A stretch of 7,125 bases of DNA from Chloroflexota bacterium (GTDB lineage Bacteria > Chloroflexota > Dehalococcoidia > SM23-28-2 > RBG-16-64-32): assembly GCA_022561095.1 (NCBI GenBank), contig JADFRV010000001.1, positions 1 to 7,125 on the forward strand, read 5' to 3'. The stretch's first letter is position 1. Every line of letters begins with the position of its first letter. The notes under the pieces were generated by a model. That model searched no databases. It was not told the origin of the DNA and saw nothing but the letters and a program-made list of their open reading frames with translations. Of the stretch, positions 1 to 5,918 are shown piece after piece. Made by a program: the position numbers and the translations under genes.

Positions 1-165
1 TCGCACATTCCCGTAGGATTTCTTCTTATGGAGAGGGAACGGGGGTGACGTGAGGATTAGGTTGACGGACGCATCAGGGATGCTCGACAACAGATGCAGA
101 GCGTCTCCACGGTATGCAGATCCAAGCTCGGTAGCGTAACGTGCCTTTTTCCCTAAGTTGACCAT
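1..165 (-). CDS. DNA methyltransferase, TSPPF type (N-terminal part, cut by window edge)
   Basis: Only the first 55 codons are in the window; the gene continues beyond base 1. Reading down from an ATG at 165-163, the product shows a Y-x-GD-x-L-x-L segment (about residues 18-25), then PDASVNLILTSPPF at about 30-43. This matches the substrate and catalytic motif IV of amino-methyltransferases. S-P-P-F/Y, and the following LHKKKSYGN stretch, are typical of cytosine-N4 enzymes of the PvuII methylase kind, which transfer a methyl group from S-adenosylmethionine to DNA bases. Having motif IV so close to the N-terminus fits the beta-class motif order, with the SAM-binding motif expected off the edge. 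An in-frame TAG at 183-181 and no start codon between it and 165 support this ATG, although no clear SD precedes it. It is transcribed away from the HerA-NurA operon and probably provides the protective modification (inference). N6-adenine specificity cannot be excluded. Confidence 0.85.
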   Translation of the reverse strand, partial: MVNLGKKARYATELGSAYRGDALHLLSSIPDASVNLILTSPPFPLHKKKSYGNVR

Positions 166-199
166 GAGCTGCGAGACATACTACCGGACCCATCCGACA

Positions 200-216
200 A
201 AGTCTAGAGGAGACTT
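200..216. repeat. Short inverted repeat, possible operator upstream of the methyltransferase
   Basis: AAGTCT at 200-205 and AGACTT at 211-216 are perfect complements around a 5-nt spacer. The site is upstream of the methyltransferase start, where a transcriptional regulator of a restriction-modification-like system could bind. It is short enough to arise by chance, and no controller protein gene is visible beside it. Confidence 0.25.
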
Positions 217-530
217 CCCTCGCGATTGTGGATTTGACAGGCGGCCGCGACGAGTCCCGTTGACAGCTTGCCCGGCGTGATGACGTGTTTTGAGCTCCGA
301 TTGGCCCTCAGGACCCTGCGCGAAGTCCGCCTCACGGATAGGGTCGCTGGAGTTGTCGCAGCCGATTGTCCCACCGACAGCTCGTGAAGTCAAAGGCCTT
401 AACGACGCTCCGGATGGCAACCAACGACCAAGCCTTGCGTTTTCTGCCAAGAGGACTAGAATTGTGGCCTACCGGGGGCTGACGTTGTCGCCCAGACAAG
501 GCCGGCGTCATCAGCCCTATGCCGCAGAGA

Positions 531-538
531 GGGAGGAG
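531..538 (+). promoter_or_regulatory. Shine-Dalgarno site fixing the herA-like start
   Basis: GGGAGGAG lies directly before the tandem ATGATG. The GGAGG core at 532-536 is 5 nt from the ATG at 542 but only 2 nt from the one at 539, so 542 is preferred. No comparable site precedes the upstream in-frame TTG at 290. Confidence 0.7.
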
Positions 539-541
539 ATG

Positions 542-2488
542 ATGGTCACCGTCGTCGAGGAGCTAAAGAAGCTCGCGTCTGTCAATATCTTTGAAGCAGG
601 AAGGGCCGAGAATAGCTATCTAGGCAGACCCTTCTATCTTGATTTCACCAGAACGAAAGTCCTTGTAAACGATGTATGGAAACAGCGAACCGGTGGAGTT
701 CCATCCAACGCCTTCCTGCTTTGTTTCTACGATAACGAACCGGAGGTTGATGAAGCGATTCTGCTTCGGGTTCTAGGGCCTACTGCGCTTCCGTCAGATC
801 CCGACGTGATCGCAGCGATGGTGGAACATTATAAAGAGAACGTGCCTGCTGGCAGCGCCACCAATCGCTTAGACAGCTATACGAGGTACGAGTTTCAGTT
901 TTCTGGACTCGAATGCAGGGTGCTTGGGACATTCTACAAAGATGAATCCGAGGCAACTGTGTTTGGTGCCGACGTCGACAACTTTTATAGCCCCAACAAC
1001 TACTCGGTCTACAAACCAGGTGGAAAGGCTCTCGAGTACATTGTGAACTTCCGCGAAGGCGAGGGGATACCCGGGGGCGTGGGTGATCGGCGCATAGGGC
1101 AGGTTCGCTATAGCGCTACGCGTCGGCATGAGGACTCTGTCGTAGTCCCCGTATACGTCTCAGCGATTGATTTCCTCGGCAAGCGATCGGCAATGTTCGG
1201 AATGACCCGAACTGGAAAGTCAAACAGCGTCAAGAAGGTGATACAGGAAATCAGAGAGATCTCTCGGGAACGAATCGAGCTACCCGATGGCCCCATCGAA
1301 CCTGTTGGGCAGATCATATTCGACGTAAACGGAGAGTACGCGAATGCCAATCAGCAAGATGAGGGAACGGCCATCTTCGAGCTATTCGACGCCGAAGACG
1401 AGGTTGTGCGCTACAGCGTGATTGAAAAGCCAGGTTTCCGAGTCATGAAGCTCAACTTCTATGAGAGCATTGAAGAGGGCTTCGGGATGATTACGGCCCT
1501 GCTGCGGGATGACAATGCTGACTACGTGAAGAGCTTCTGCGCCGTCGATCTGACGTCGCCCGACGACAGCGACACGAGCGCAACGGTTCGCCACCAGCGC
1601 CGCGTCGCAGCCTATAATTGCTGCTTGAATGCGGCCGGATTCGCTCCGCCGAGCGGGTTCAAAGTCAAGTTCGAAGGTAACAGCACGCTCAACTCGCTCG
1701 CCCACGACATAGACCCGAAGCGTGGAGTCACATTGGACCAAGCCACGACGTGGCTCACACTCATTTGGGAAAAGTATGGCAGCCATGAATACTTCAGCGA
1801 GTACAGACGTAAGAATGGTAGAGAATGGGCTGATGAGGACCTCAAGGCCATGCTGACGTTTCTCACTCGGCGTCGGGAGGGCGGGGGCGGGGGAGGTATC
1901 AGCGGCTATCTCAAGCTGCGCCAGGCGAGGGAGCGACATACGTCGACAGCTGGTCAATCGTTTGAAAATGACATAGTGGACCTGCTGCGACGCGGAAAGA
2001 TTGTAATAGCGGACCTATCGCAGGGCGACCCAGAGTTGCAGCGCATATACTCAGAGCGGATCTGTATGCGCATCTTCAGAGCCTCGATGGACAGCTTCGT
2101 AGCCAACGAACCAATGAACTTCATACAGATGTACTTTGAGGAGGCTCATAACCTCTTCCCGCGACGGGACGACCGCAACCTTGGTCAGATATACACTCGG
2201 CTCGCGAAGGAAGGGGCGAAACTAAGGATCGGTCTAAGCTATGCCACCCAAGAGGTAAGCTCCATATCGTCGAACATCCTGAAGAATACGCAGAACTGGT
2301 TTATCACGCACCTCAACAACCAGGACGAGCTTCGGGAAATTCAGAAGTACTATGATTTCGAAGATTTCGTAGATAGTCTTCGGATGACAATGGATAAGGG
2401 ATTTACGAGAGTCAAGACCTACTCCAACGCCTTCACTGTTCCGGTGCAGATCGATCGCTTCTCGATAGCTCAGCCGGACGAAGACTAG
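542..2488 (+). CDS. herA: HerA-like hexameric DNA translocase ATPase
   Basis: The product is 648 aa and belongs to the HerA/FtsK P-loop family, ring ATPases that pump double-stranded DNA. An N-terminal beta-rich, HAS-barrel-like region (about residues 15-200) precedes the core. Walker A is GMTRTGKSNS at about 220-229 (K226). The HerA signature FDVNGEY lies at 260-266. The Walker B-like strand MYFEEAH is at about 530-536, with Glu in the usual Asp position. KEGAKLRIGLSYATQ (556-570) is the late HerA motif with the sensor Gln. The C-terminal tail is acidic. I place the start at 542, 5 nt after the GGAGG core of the SD; the adjacent ATG at 539 is too close to it. The open frame reaches back to a TTG at 290, but that part has no SD and does not look like protein. 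The nurA-like gene follows 21 bp downstream. A hexaglycine loop (about 447-452) is unusual. Archaeal HerA acts in double-strand-break resection; many bacterial homologues act in phage defence. Confidence 0.9.
   Translation: MVTVVEELKKLASVNIFEAGRAENSYLGRPFYLDFTRTKVLVNDVWKQRTGGVPSNAFLLCFYDNEPEVDEAILLRVLGPTALPSDPDVIAAMVEHYKENVPAGSATNRLDSYTRYEFQFSGLECRVLGTFYKDESEATVFGADVDNFYSPNNYSVYKPGGKALEYIVNFREGEGIPGGVGDRRIGQVRYSATRRHEDSVVVPVYVSAIDFLGKRSAMFGMTRTGKSNSVKKVIQEIREISRERIELPDGPIEPVGQIIFDVNGEYANANQQDEGTAIFELFDAEDEVVRYSVIEKPGFRVMKLNFYESIEEGFGMITALLRDDNADYVKSFCAVDLTSPDDSDTSATVRHQRRVAAYNCCLNAAGFAPPSGFKVKFEGNSTLNSLAHDIDPKRGVTLDQATTWLTLIWEKYGSHEYFSEYRRKNGREWADEDLKAMLTFLTRRREGGGGGGISGYLKLRQARERHTSTAGQSFENDIVDLLRRGKIVIADLSQGDPELQRIYSERICMRIFRASMDSFVANEPMNFIQMYFEEAHNLFPRRDDRNLGQIYTRLAKEGAKLRIGLSYATQEVSSISSNILKNTQNWFITHLNNQDELREIQKYYDFEDFVDSLRMTMDKGFTRVKTYSNAFTVPVQIDRFSIAQPDED
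1875..1896 (+). other. Putative G-quadruplex motif inside the herA-like gene
   Basis: Four G-runs (3, 3, 5 and 5 bases, followed by GG) are separated by single bases A, C, C. This satisfies the canonical four-run rule with one-base loops, the most stable arrangement known. It lies on the coding strand, so it would be present in the mRNA, and it encodes the hexaglycine stretch. The codons are mixed GGC/GGG/GGA/GGT. Formation in the cell is not shown by sequence alone. Confidence 0.6.
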
Positions 2489-2503
2489 CGAGGGATAGCG
2501 AGG
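2486..2503 (+). repeat. Short direct repeat at the herA-nurA junction
   Basis: TAGCGAGG occurs at 2486-2493 and again at 2496-2503. The first copy contains the herA stop codon, and the second supplies the SD (GAGGA) for nurA. This probably arose by local duplication. It suggests ribosomes ending herA are close enough to help start nurA, giving matched amounts of the two subunits (inference). Confidence 0.45.
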
Positions 2504-2509
2504 ACGGAA

Positions 2510-3874
2510 ATGGCGTATTCGAGCACGAAGGGTCGGAGGCCGATCGAACGGGCCAGCAAGATCTCTCACGCCGAAATAATCAACAATCAGAACGTCCGGG
2601 CACTGCTAGATCGATGCACGATTCCAAGTGCACCACGTGGACAAGATGTCCCGCCGCTCACTGTTTCAGTAGAGACACCCGATAGGTCTAGCATTGCGAC
2701 CGTCGTCGCCGTCGATGGTGGCTATCGAGAAACATTCGTGCGCGAGGAGTTCCCGTCAGCCTCGGTCACATTTATTGTCTTCGGGCCGTTGCTGTTTCAA
2801 CTTGAGGATCTCCGATCGATCGATGCACAGGCGTTCATTGCGCCCGAAGATATAGAGAGGCTCAAGAACATCGAACGGTTCACGCTCGCGCTCCCAACAA
2901 GAAATGTGATTCTGGACGGAGCGTCCTCTCTCAGCGAATCCGTGCGTAAGACCCTATTCGAGGCCCTAGGCGCGCGCCGGCCACCGGACGAGCCCCTCAT
3001 CGATGCTCTACGATGGCTGATCTTTCGAGAGTGGCTGAAAGACGACGGGAAACTTCGGGAATGGACACTGCCATCGTGCCCTAACAGAGGTTGTGGCGCC
3101 CGAGATCTGACACTTCGTCGAGACACACCCAACGAGAGCAAGTGCCCGACTTGCGGCGGCCCGATCTACGTCACGGACGTGCTTCGTCTTCATGAAGTCA
3201 TCACCGATGATCAAGGTGCCGGCGGCATTCTCGGCTACCTTATTACGTTTCTTGAGCAGCTCGTCATTGTTCACGTCATCAAATCGGTGTTGCGACTTCG
3301 GCCAGATCTCCTACGCGAGATATTGTTCGTTAAGGACGGTCCGCTCGCGTTCTTCGGCCAGACAGCGCCCCTGCATAGACCAATGCGAGAGCTTGTCCTC
3401 TTCTTGCTGAATCAGTCACCAAGCGGAAACCAGCACCAGCCAGCCATTTTGAACCTCGTAGGAATAGAGAAGTCCGGACCATTCGTCGAGCACGCGATGC
3501 TAATCGAGGATCACATACCTAAAGGCAACGCGCTGCTGCTATCCGACGAATACATCTATCGTTACATCGTCCCTGGCGACGCCACAACACAGAACTACGG
3601 AACGAACACCTACTATGGGCGAAAGCTCATCTATCGAAGCCCTGAGGGAAGCACATACGTCGTAACCGTACCGACGATCACTGAGACGAAGAGTCCGTCG
3701 ATAGCGGACTTTCCTAACCTCAACGATATCCTGTCCGTTCTGGGCCAGCTGAGATGTAGCATGTACGACAATGCACTGATCCCTATTGCTCTCGCCAACA
3801 AACTTGTATCGCTGTCCGAGTATCCTGGACAACGTATACTGGAGGCTTTCGCCAGAGAACAAGTTGCTCCGTGA
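2510..3874 (+). CDS. nurA: NurA-type nuclease with zinc-ribbon-like insertion
   Basis: The product is 454 aa. The NurA family consists of RNaseH-fold 5'-3' exonucleases/endonucleases that dimerise and dock on the HerA hexamer for DNA end processing. The first acidic motif is seen in VVAVDGGY (about 65-72, D69). The second is in ILFVKDGPLA (271-280, D276), which is the FVKDG(S/P)L signature. The C-terminus has the YPGQRILEAFARE pattern (438-450) seen at NurA ends. Between the two motifs is a CX4C-X16-CX2C arrangement (C190, C195, C212, C215), which should bind zinc; the textbook archaeal NurA does not have this, as far as I recall. The length is somewhat above compact archaeal forms (about 300-400 aa), in keeping with the insertion. 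GAGGA (2500-2504) is 5 nt before the ATG. The gene follows herA by 21 bp, so the two are almost certainly cotranscribed and assemble into one complex. Confidence 0.85.
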   Translation: MAYSSTKGRRPIERASKISHAEIINNQNVRALLDRCTIPSAPRGQDVPPLTVSVETPDRSSIATVVAVDGGYRETFVREEFPSASVTFIVFGPLLFQLEDLRSIDAQAFIAPEDIERLKNIERFTLALPTRNVILDGASSLSESVRKTLFEALGARRPPDEPLIDALRWLIFREWLKDDGKLREWTLPSCPNRGCGARDLTLRRDTPNESKCPTCGGPIYVTDVLRLHEVITDDQGAGGILGYLITFLEQLVIVHVIKSVLRLRPDLLREILFVKDGPLAFFGQTAPLHRPMRELVLFLLNQSPSGNQHQPAILNLVGIEKSGPFVEHAMLIEDHIPKGNALLLSDEYIYRYIVPGDATTQNYGTNTYYGRKLIYRSPEGSTYVVTVPTITETKSPSIADFPNLNDILSVLGQLRCSMYDNALIPIALANKLVSLSEYPGQRILEAFAREQVAP

Positions 3875-3910
3875 GGTCAGAACAACTCCCCTTAGCAAGC
3901 GAGAGGCACG

Positions 3911-3967
3911 ATGTCCTCAGTGGCCATGACGACTATCGGACGATTCGAATACCGCCTGGCGGCGTAG
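3911..3967 (+). CDS. Possible 18-aa microprotein ORF after nurA
   Basis: An ATG at 3911 preceded by GAGAGG (3901-3906, 4-nt spacing) opens an 18-codon frame ending in TAG at 3965-3967. It begins 36 bp after nurA. The peptide has no recognisable motif, transmembrane segment or signal. It may be a leader peptide, a decayed gene end or chance. I list it only because the ribosome site is acceptable and the spacing follows the operon. Confidence 0.15.
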   Translation: MSSVAMTTIGRFEYRLAA

Positions 3968-4003
3968 CGACTTCAGACTTTGACCCATCGGAAAGGCAGC
4001 AGT

Positions 4004-4222
4004 GTGAAATTTGTTGAGGATGGATATGAAGCAGCCGATGCAATGCTGCGAAACTTCGAGTGGAGCAATAACATCAGTGGGTTCCGAGGCGGACGCGCAT
4101 GCATCCCCAAGGAGTATCCGGAAGACGGGGCGCAAACGTTGACTTATTGCAAGGCCTGGCGTGAAGAATCGATAACTGGGCGGGTTTTGCCCTCGCGCCG
4201 ACTTCTGGGACACAGCGCTTAG
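4004..4222 (+). CDS. Small hypothetical protein, 72 aa
   Basis: A GTG at 4004 with GAAAGG (3991-3996) 7 nt upstream opens a 72-codon frame ending in TAG at 4220-4222. An upstream in-frame TTG at 3980 is possible but has no SD. The first half is protein-like and acidic-amphipathic (EDGYEAADAMLRNFEW); the middle has isolated Gly, Cys and Tyr residues, and the end is basic. I do not recognise a family. It lies 129 bp after nurA on the same strand and just before an 11-bp-arm hairpin, so it could be the last gene of the operon. An opposite-strand frame over the same bases (4213-3917) is longer (98 aa) but looks less protein-like. It may also be a decayed remnant. Confidence 0.4.
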   Translation: MKFVEDGYEAADAMLRNFEWSNNISGFRGGRACIPKEYPEDGAQTLTYCKAWREESITGRVLPSRRLLGHSA

Positions 4223-4240
4223 GCCGAGATGTTTGGGAAG

Positions 4241-4268
4241 CAGATGGTCGTCGGTTCACGACCATCTG
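4241..4268. repeat. Perfect 11-bp inverted repeat (hairpin)
   Basis: CAGATGGTCGT (4241-4251) and ACGACCATCTG (4258-4268) are exact reverse complements around a 6-nt loop. It starts 18 bp after the stop of the 72-aa frame. There is no T-run on either side in either orientation, so it is not a classical intrinsic terminator. It could be a U-less terminator, an mRNA-stabilising stem, or a protein or recombinase binding site near the tRNA fragment. Confidence 0.6.
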
Positions 4269-4288
4269 AACAAACACTCTTCTGCGAT

Positions 4289-4316
4289 TGGAGCGGGCGA
4301 TGGGGATCGAACCCAC
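4289..4316 (-). tRNA. tRNA-Gly 3' fragment (T-arm, 3' acceptor strand, CCA); likely att remnant
   Basis: On the minus strand there is a perfect T-arm: stem GTGGG, loop TTCGATC, stem CCCAT (one G-T pair). It is followed by the 7-nt acceptor strand CGCCCGC, a T discriminator and CCA. A GCGGGCG-type acceptor and U discriminator are characteristic of tRNA-Gly. Upstream there is no standard D-arm, and no GCGGGCG 5' strand at the right distance. The preceding bases form GGCCC-7 nt-GGGCC abutting the T-stem with no variable loop. This is therefore a 3' part of a tRNA gene, not a functional tRNA. Such pieces are the usual att sites left by elements that integrate into tRNA genes. A cross-over inside the gene would leave exactly this remnant at one end. 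The intact tRNA and a partner att copy are not in the window. Confidence 0.75.
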
Positions 4317-4341
4317 GGCCCTCTGGGCGGGCCTTTATCTT
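4317..4341 (+). terminator. Plausible intrinsic terminator, plus strand
   Basis: GGCCC (4317-4321), a 7-nt loop and GGGCC (4329-4333) form a 5-bp all-GC stem, followed by TTTATCTT (4334-4341). It is positioned to end plus-strand transcription from the nurA/72-aa region before the convergent minus-strand gene. The stem is short and its bases abut the tRNA fragment on the other strand, so the match could be partly incidental. Confidence 0.4.
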
Positions 4342-4371
4342 CGCCGCCCCCCGCCTACCCCACGTTGCCCT

Positions 4372-4391
4372 TCAGTCGACACACCGACTGA
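4372..4391. repeat. 7-bp inverted repeat
   Basis: TCAGTCG (4372-4378) and CGACTGA (4385-4391) pair perfectly around ACACAC. It lies between the tRNA fragment and the end of the minus-strand gene. There is no T-run. It may be a small mRNA 3' stem of the minus-strand gene or a recombinase arm site; chance is possible. Confidence 0.35.
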
Positions 4392-4480
4392 GCGCTAGAC
4401 GAACCTCACAATTAGGAAACGTGGCCCTCCGCGCCAAGCCCGTCAGGCGAAGCCTATCCCTCCCTCGTGAGAGTGAGCAG

Positions 4481-5848
4481 CTACTGCTTACGATGAGGCG
4501 CTAGAAGTTTCTTGAGGTACCGCCAACGCTGGCGGATAGCGTCCGCGCTGGGTGGCTGCAACCCGTGGTCGGCTAGGTAGTTCCTTAGCACCCTGCCGCG
4601 CAGATCATAAACGTGACGGGCTTTAATGATCCCAAGATTGAGCGGCGTCGCCGCACGACTGCCGATGAGCCCGCGCCAGTCGATGCGATCAAACTCCTCT
4701 TCGCTAAGCGTTGGGCTAGACGTCCCCTCTGTGGGGCTGCGATAATCCCCCAACGGACGAAGCTTCCAGTCAGACATCACCTTCCTGTGTAGCCAGTCCC
4801 TCAGCTCTTGCAACAGGCGGCCCCTGTTGAAGTTCAAGCCGAACAGGTGAGTGACAAGGTTAGCATCGTGGTGGATCCAGAACGACTTGCCGCCGGACTT
4901 TTCCCCTGACTCGAGGGCATCCACCATATCTCTTCTCGCCAGTAGCACAAGACGTAGGGCATCGACAGGCGGCGTCGGTTCACCCAGGCGAACCATCTGG
5001 CCAGAGTAGCCTGACTCGCTCCGCCGCATAAAGAGAGCGAAAGTACCAGCGAGAGGGACGAGAATGAACTGCTCCCCCTTCATGACTAGAGATCGAAGTT
5101 CCCGTTCACTGCTGGCGTTGTGTGTTGCGGGACCCGTGTTGTGCGCCCTTTTGTAAGCTTCTTGAAGGATCTGGGTGAGCCTAAACTCAAGCGGGTCCAG
5201 GGTAGGGTCGTCACGGCGCTCCCACGTATCAGCCTTCGCAACATTCCGCGCCATCTCCTCCAGCGTCTGGCCGCTGATCAGTCTCATAGCGATGACATTG
5301 GCCTCCTGTTGAACGTCATCCAGACCAACGTCACGGGGCGGCCACTGCTCATATACCATCAGGGCTACCTTGCTGATCTTCCACTTGAATATGTCCGTGA
5401 CCAGGACTTCTCGCGCCTTAGATGCCTGCTCTCTACCCGCCTCCCAGGGCCCCATAGGGTAGAGAGGCCGTTCGGGGACCCACCCCAGCGCGTAAGCCGC
5501 CAATAGGTTCAGGGCGAATAGGTAGGCCCTTGATTTGGGCTCTTGCCGATGAAGCTGCACCGCAGCTTCCGTGAAGGATAAGGTGGGCGGAATCCTGTCG
5601 GGGTAGGCCGCCTCCAAGGGGAACCCTTGCACGAGTTCCTCGTCGAGCAACTCGTAGACCCAGAATCCGTAGAACTCAGCACGCGCCTCCTGCTCAACAA
5701 AGCTGGCGAACCCGCCGAAATTTGGGATTACAGCCGCTGATGGGCGGGGCGCATTGGCGCCGAACCTTTCCGCCAGAAGCTCCCGTAACGGCGGATCTAT
5801 CGGCGTGCCTGAGGTCAGCCTTCGAGCGACCCTGATCCGCTTAGGCAT
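4481..5848 (-). CDS. Unrecognised protein, about 455 aa, cysteine-free
   Basis: I do not recognise the family. Start choice: ATG at 5848 (455 aa) or an in-frame GTG at 5860 (459 aa). AGGA lies only 1 nt before the GTG, so the ATG is slightly favoured with GAGAAG just ahead of it, but neither is certain. The N-terminus is basic (MPKRIRVARR). A Trp/Tyr-rich helical region follows (about residues 55-190, for example EFYGFWVYELLDEELVQ and FKWKISKVALMVYEQW). A mixed region at about 255-340 includes a beta-like segment (EQFILVPLAGTFALFMRR) and a GEKSGGKSFWIHHD loop that is not a true P-loop. The C-terminus is basic and helical (DLRGRVLRNYLADHG, then RQRWRYLKKLLAPHRKQ) and could bind nucleic acid. 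No cysteine, signal peptide or membrane segment is seen, so it is probably cytosolic. It is divergent from the HTH gene, with a 70-bp spacer. No tyrosine-recombinase R-H-R-Y set was found. Confidence 0.8.
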   Translation of the reverse strand: MPKRIRVARRLTSGTPIDPPLRELLAERFGANAPRPSAAVIPNFGGFASFVEQEARAEFYGFWVYELLDEELVQGFPLEAAYPDRIPPTLSFTEAAVQLHRQEPKSRAYLFALNLLAAYALGWVPERPLYPMGPWEAGREQASKAREVLVTDIFKWKISKVALMVYEQWPPRDVGLDDVQQEANVIAMRLISGQTLEEMARNVAKADTWERRDDPTLDPLEFRLTQILQEAYKRAHNTGPATHNASSERELRSLVMKGEQFILVPLAGTFALFMRRSESGYSGQMVRLGEPTPPVDALRLVLLARRDMVDALESGEKSGGKSFWIHHDANLVTHLFGLNFNRGRLLQELRDWLHRKVMSDWKLRPLGDYRSPTEGTSSPTLSEEEFDRIDWRGLIGSRAATPLNLGIIKARHVYDLRGRVLRNYLADHGLQPPSADAIRQRWRYLKKLLAPHRKQ

Positions 5849-5918
5849 CTTCTCACGCACTTCCTAATTCGCTGGTGAAATCACAGAGCGGCTCAGACCG
5901 CAACAGAGGAGGACTGAG
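5849..5918. promoter_or_regulatory. Short divergent spacer between unknown 455-aa gene and HTH gene
   Basis: The two start codons are about 70 bp apart, so both promoters overlap in this stretch and expression is likely co-controlled, plausibly by the small HTH protein. A weak inverted repeat, GCGG-6 nt-CCGC, lies around 5888-5901. No clean -35/-10 pair is seen. The plus side carries a perfect SD (AGGAGG, 5907-5912). Confidence 0.4.

Larger units (their letters stand above)
166..541. promoter_or_regulatory. Divergent intergenic region between methyltransferase and herA-like gene
   Basis: About 375 bp lies between the two divergent starts and must hold both promoters. I see no convincing protein gene here. 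Two TTGACA hexamers (234-239 and 260-265) resemble -35 boxes on the plus strand, but neither has a good -10 box at 16-18 bp, so no promoter is assigned. A 6-bp inverted repeat, AAGTCT then AGACTT with a 5-nt spacer (200-216), lies 35 bp upstream of the methyltransferase ATG and could be an operator. The 3' end holds a strong SD (GGGAGGAG, 531-538) for the herA-like gene. Confidence 0.4.
3875..4480. other. Gene-poor junction region between defence cluster and right module
   Basis: About 600 bp separates nurA from the convergent minus-strand gene. Its contents are the weak 18-aa and 72-aa frames, two perfect hairpins, a possible terminator and the tRNA-Gly 3' fragment. From about 4392 to 4480 I see nothing definite. 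The mix of a tRNA remnant and stem-loops with no large gene is typical of an integration boundary (inference). Confidence 0.45.

Noticed and set aside
153..179. 8-aa frame (ATG at 179) overlapping the methyltransferase start, as a leader peptide
   Set aside because: No ribosome site and no regulatory codon run; probably chance.
181..450. 89-aa minus-strand frame in phase with the methyltransferase
   Set aside because: Ends in TAG at 183-181 before the methyltransferase ATG; composition is low-quality and no motif is seen. The methyltransferase N-terminus is complete without it.
290..541. N-terminal extension of the HerA frame from a TTG at 290
   Set aside because: No ribosome site at 290, composition is not protein-like, and a strong SD fits the ATG at 542, which gives a normal HerA N-terminus.
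1382..1957. 191-aa minus-strand frame inside herA
   Set aside because: Antisense shadow of the well-supported HerA coding region; no start context and no recognisable domain.
4229..4504. 91-aa plus-strand frame across the tRNA fragment
   Set aside because: Its GRWGSNPRPSG segment is the familiar translation of antisense tRNA T-arm sequence, not a real protein.
4858..4905. GEKSGGKS in the 455-aa protein as a Walker A P-loop
   Set aside because: Does not follow GxxxxGK[ST] with a preceding hydrophobic strand and following helix, and no Walker B partner is visible.
5120..5506. 128-aa plus-strand frame inside the 455-aa gene
   Set aside because: Shadow of the minus-strand gene; lower-quality composition and no ribosome site.
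4481..5848. 455-aa protein as a tyrosine or serine integrase matching the tRNA remnant
   Set aside because: No R...H-x-x-R...Y set and no N-terminal serine recombinase motif could be found, so integrase is not claimed.
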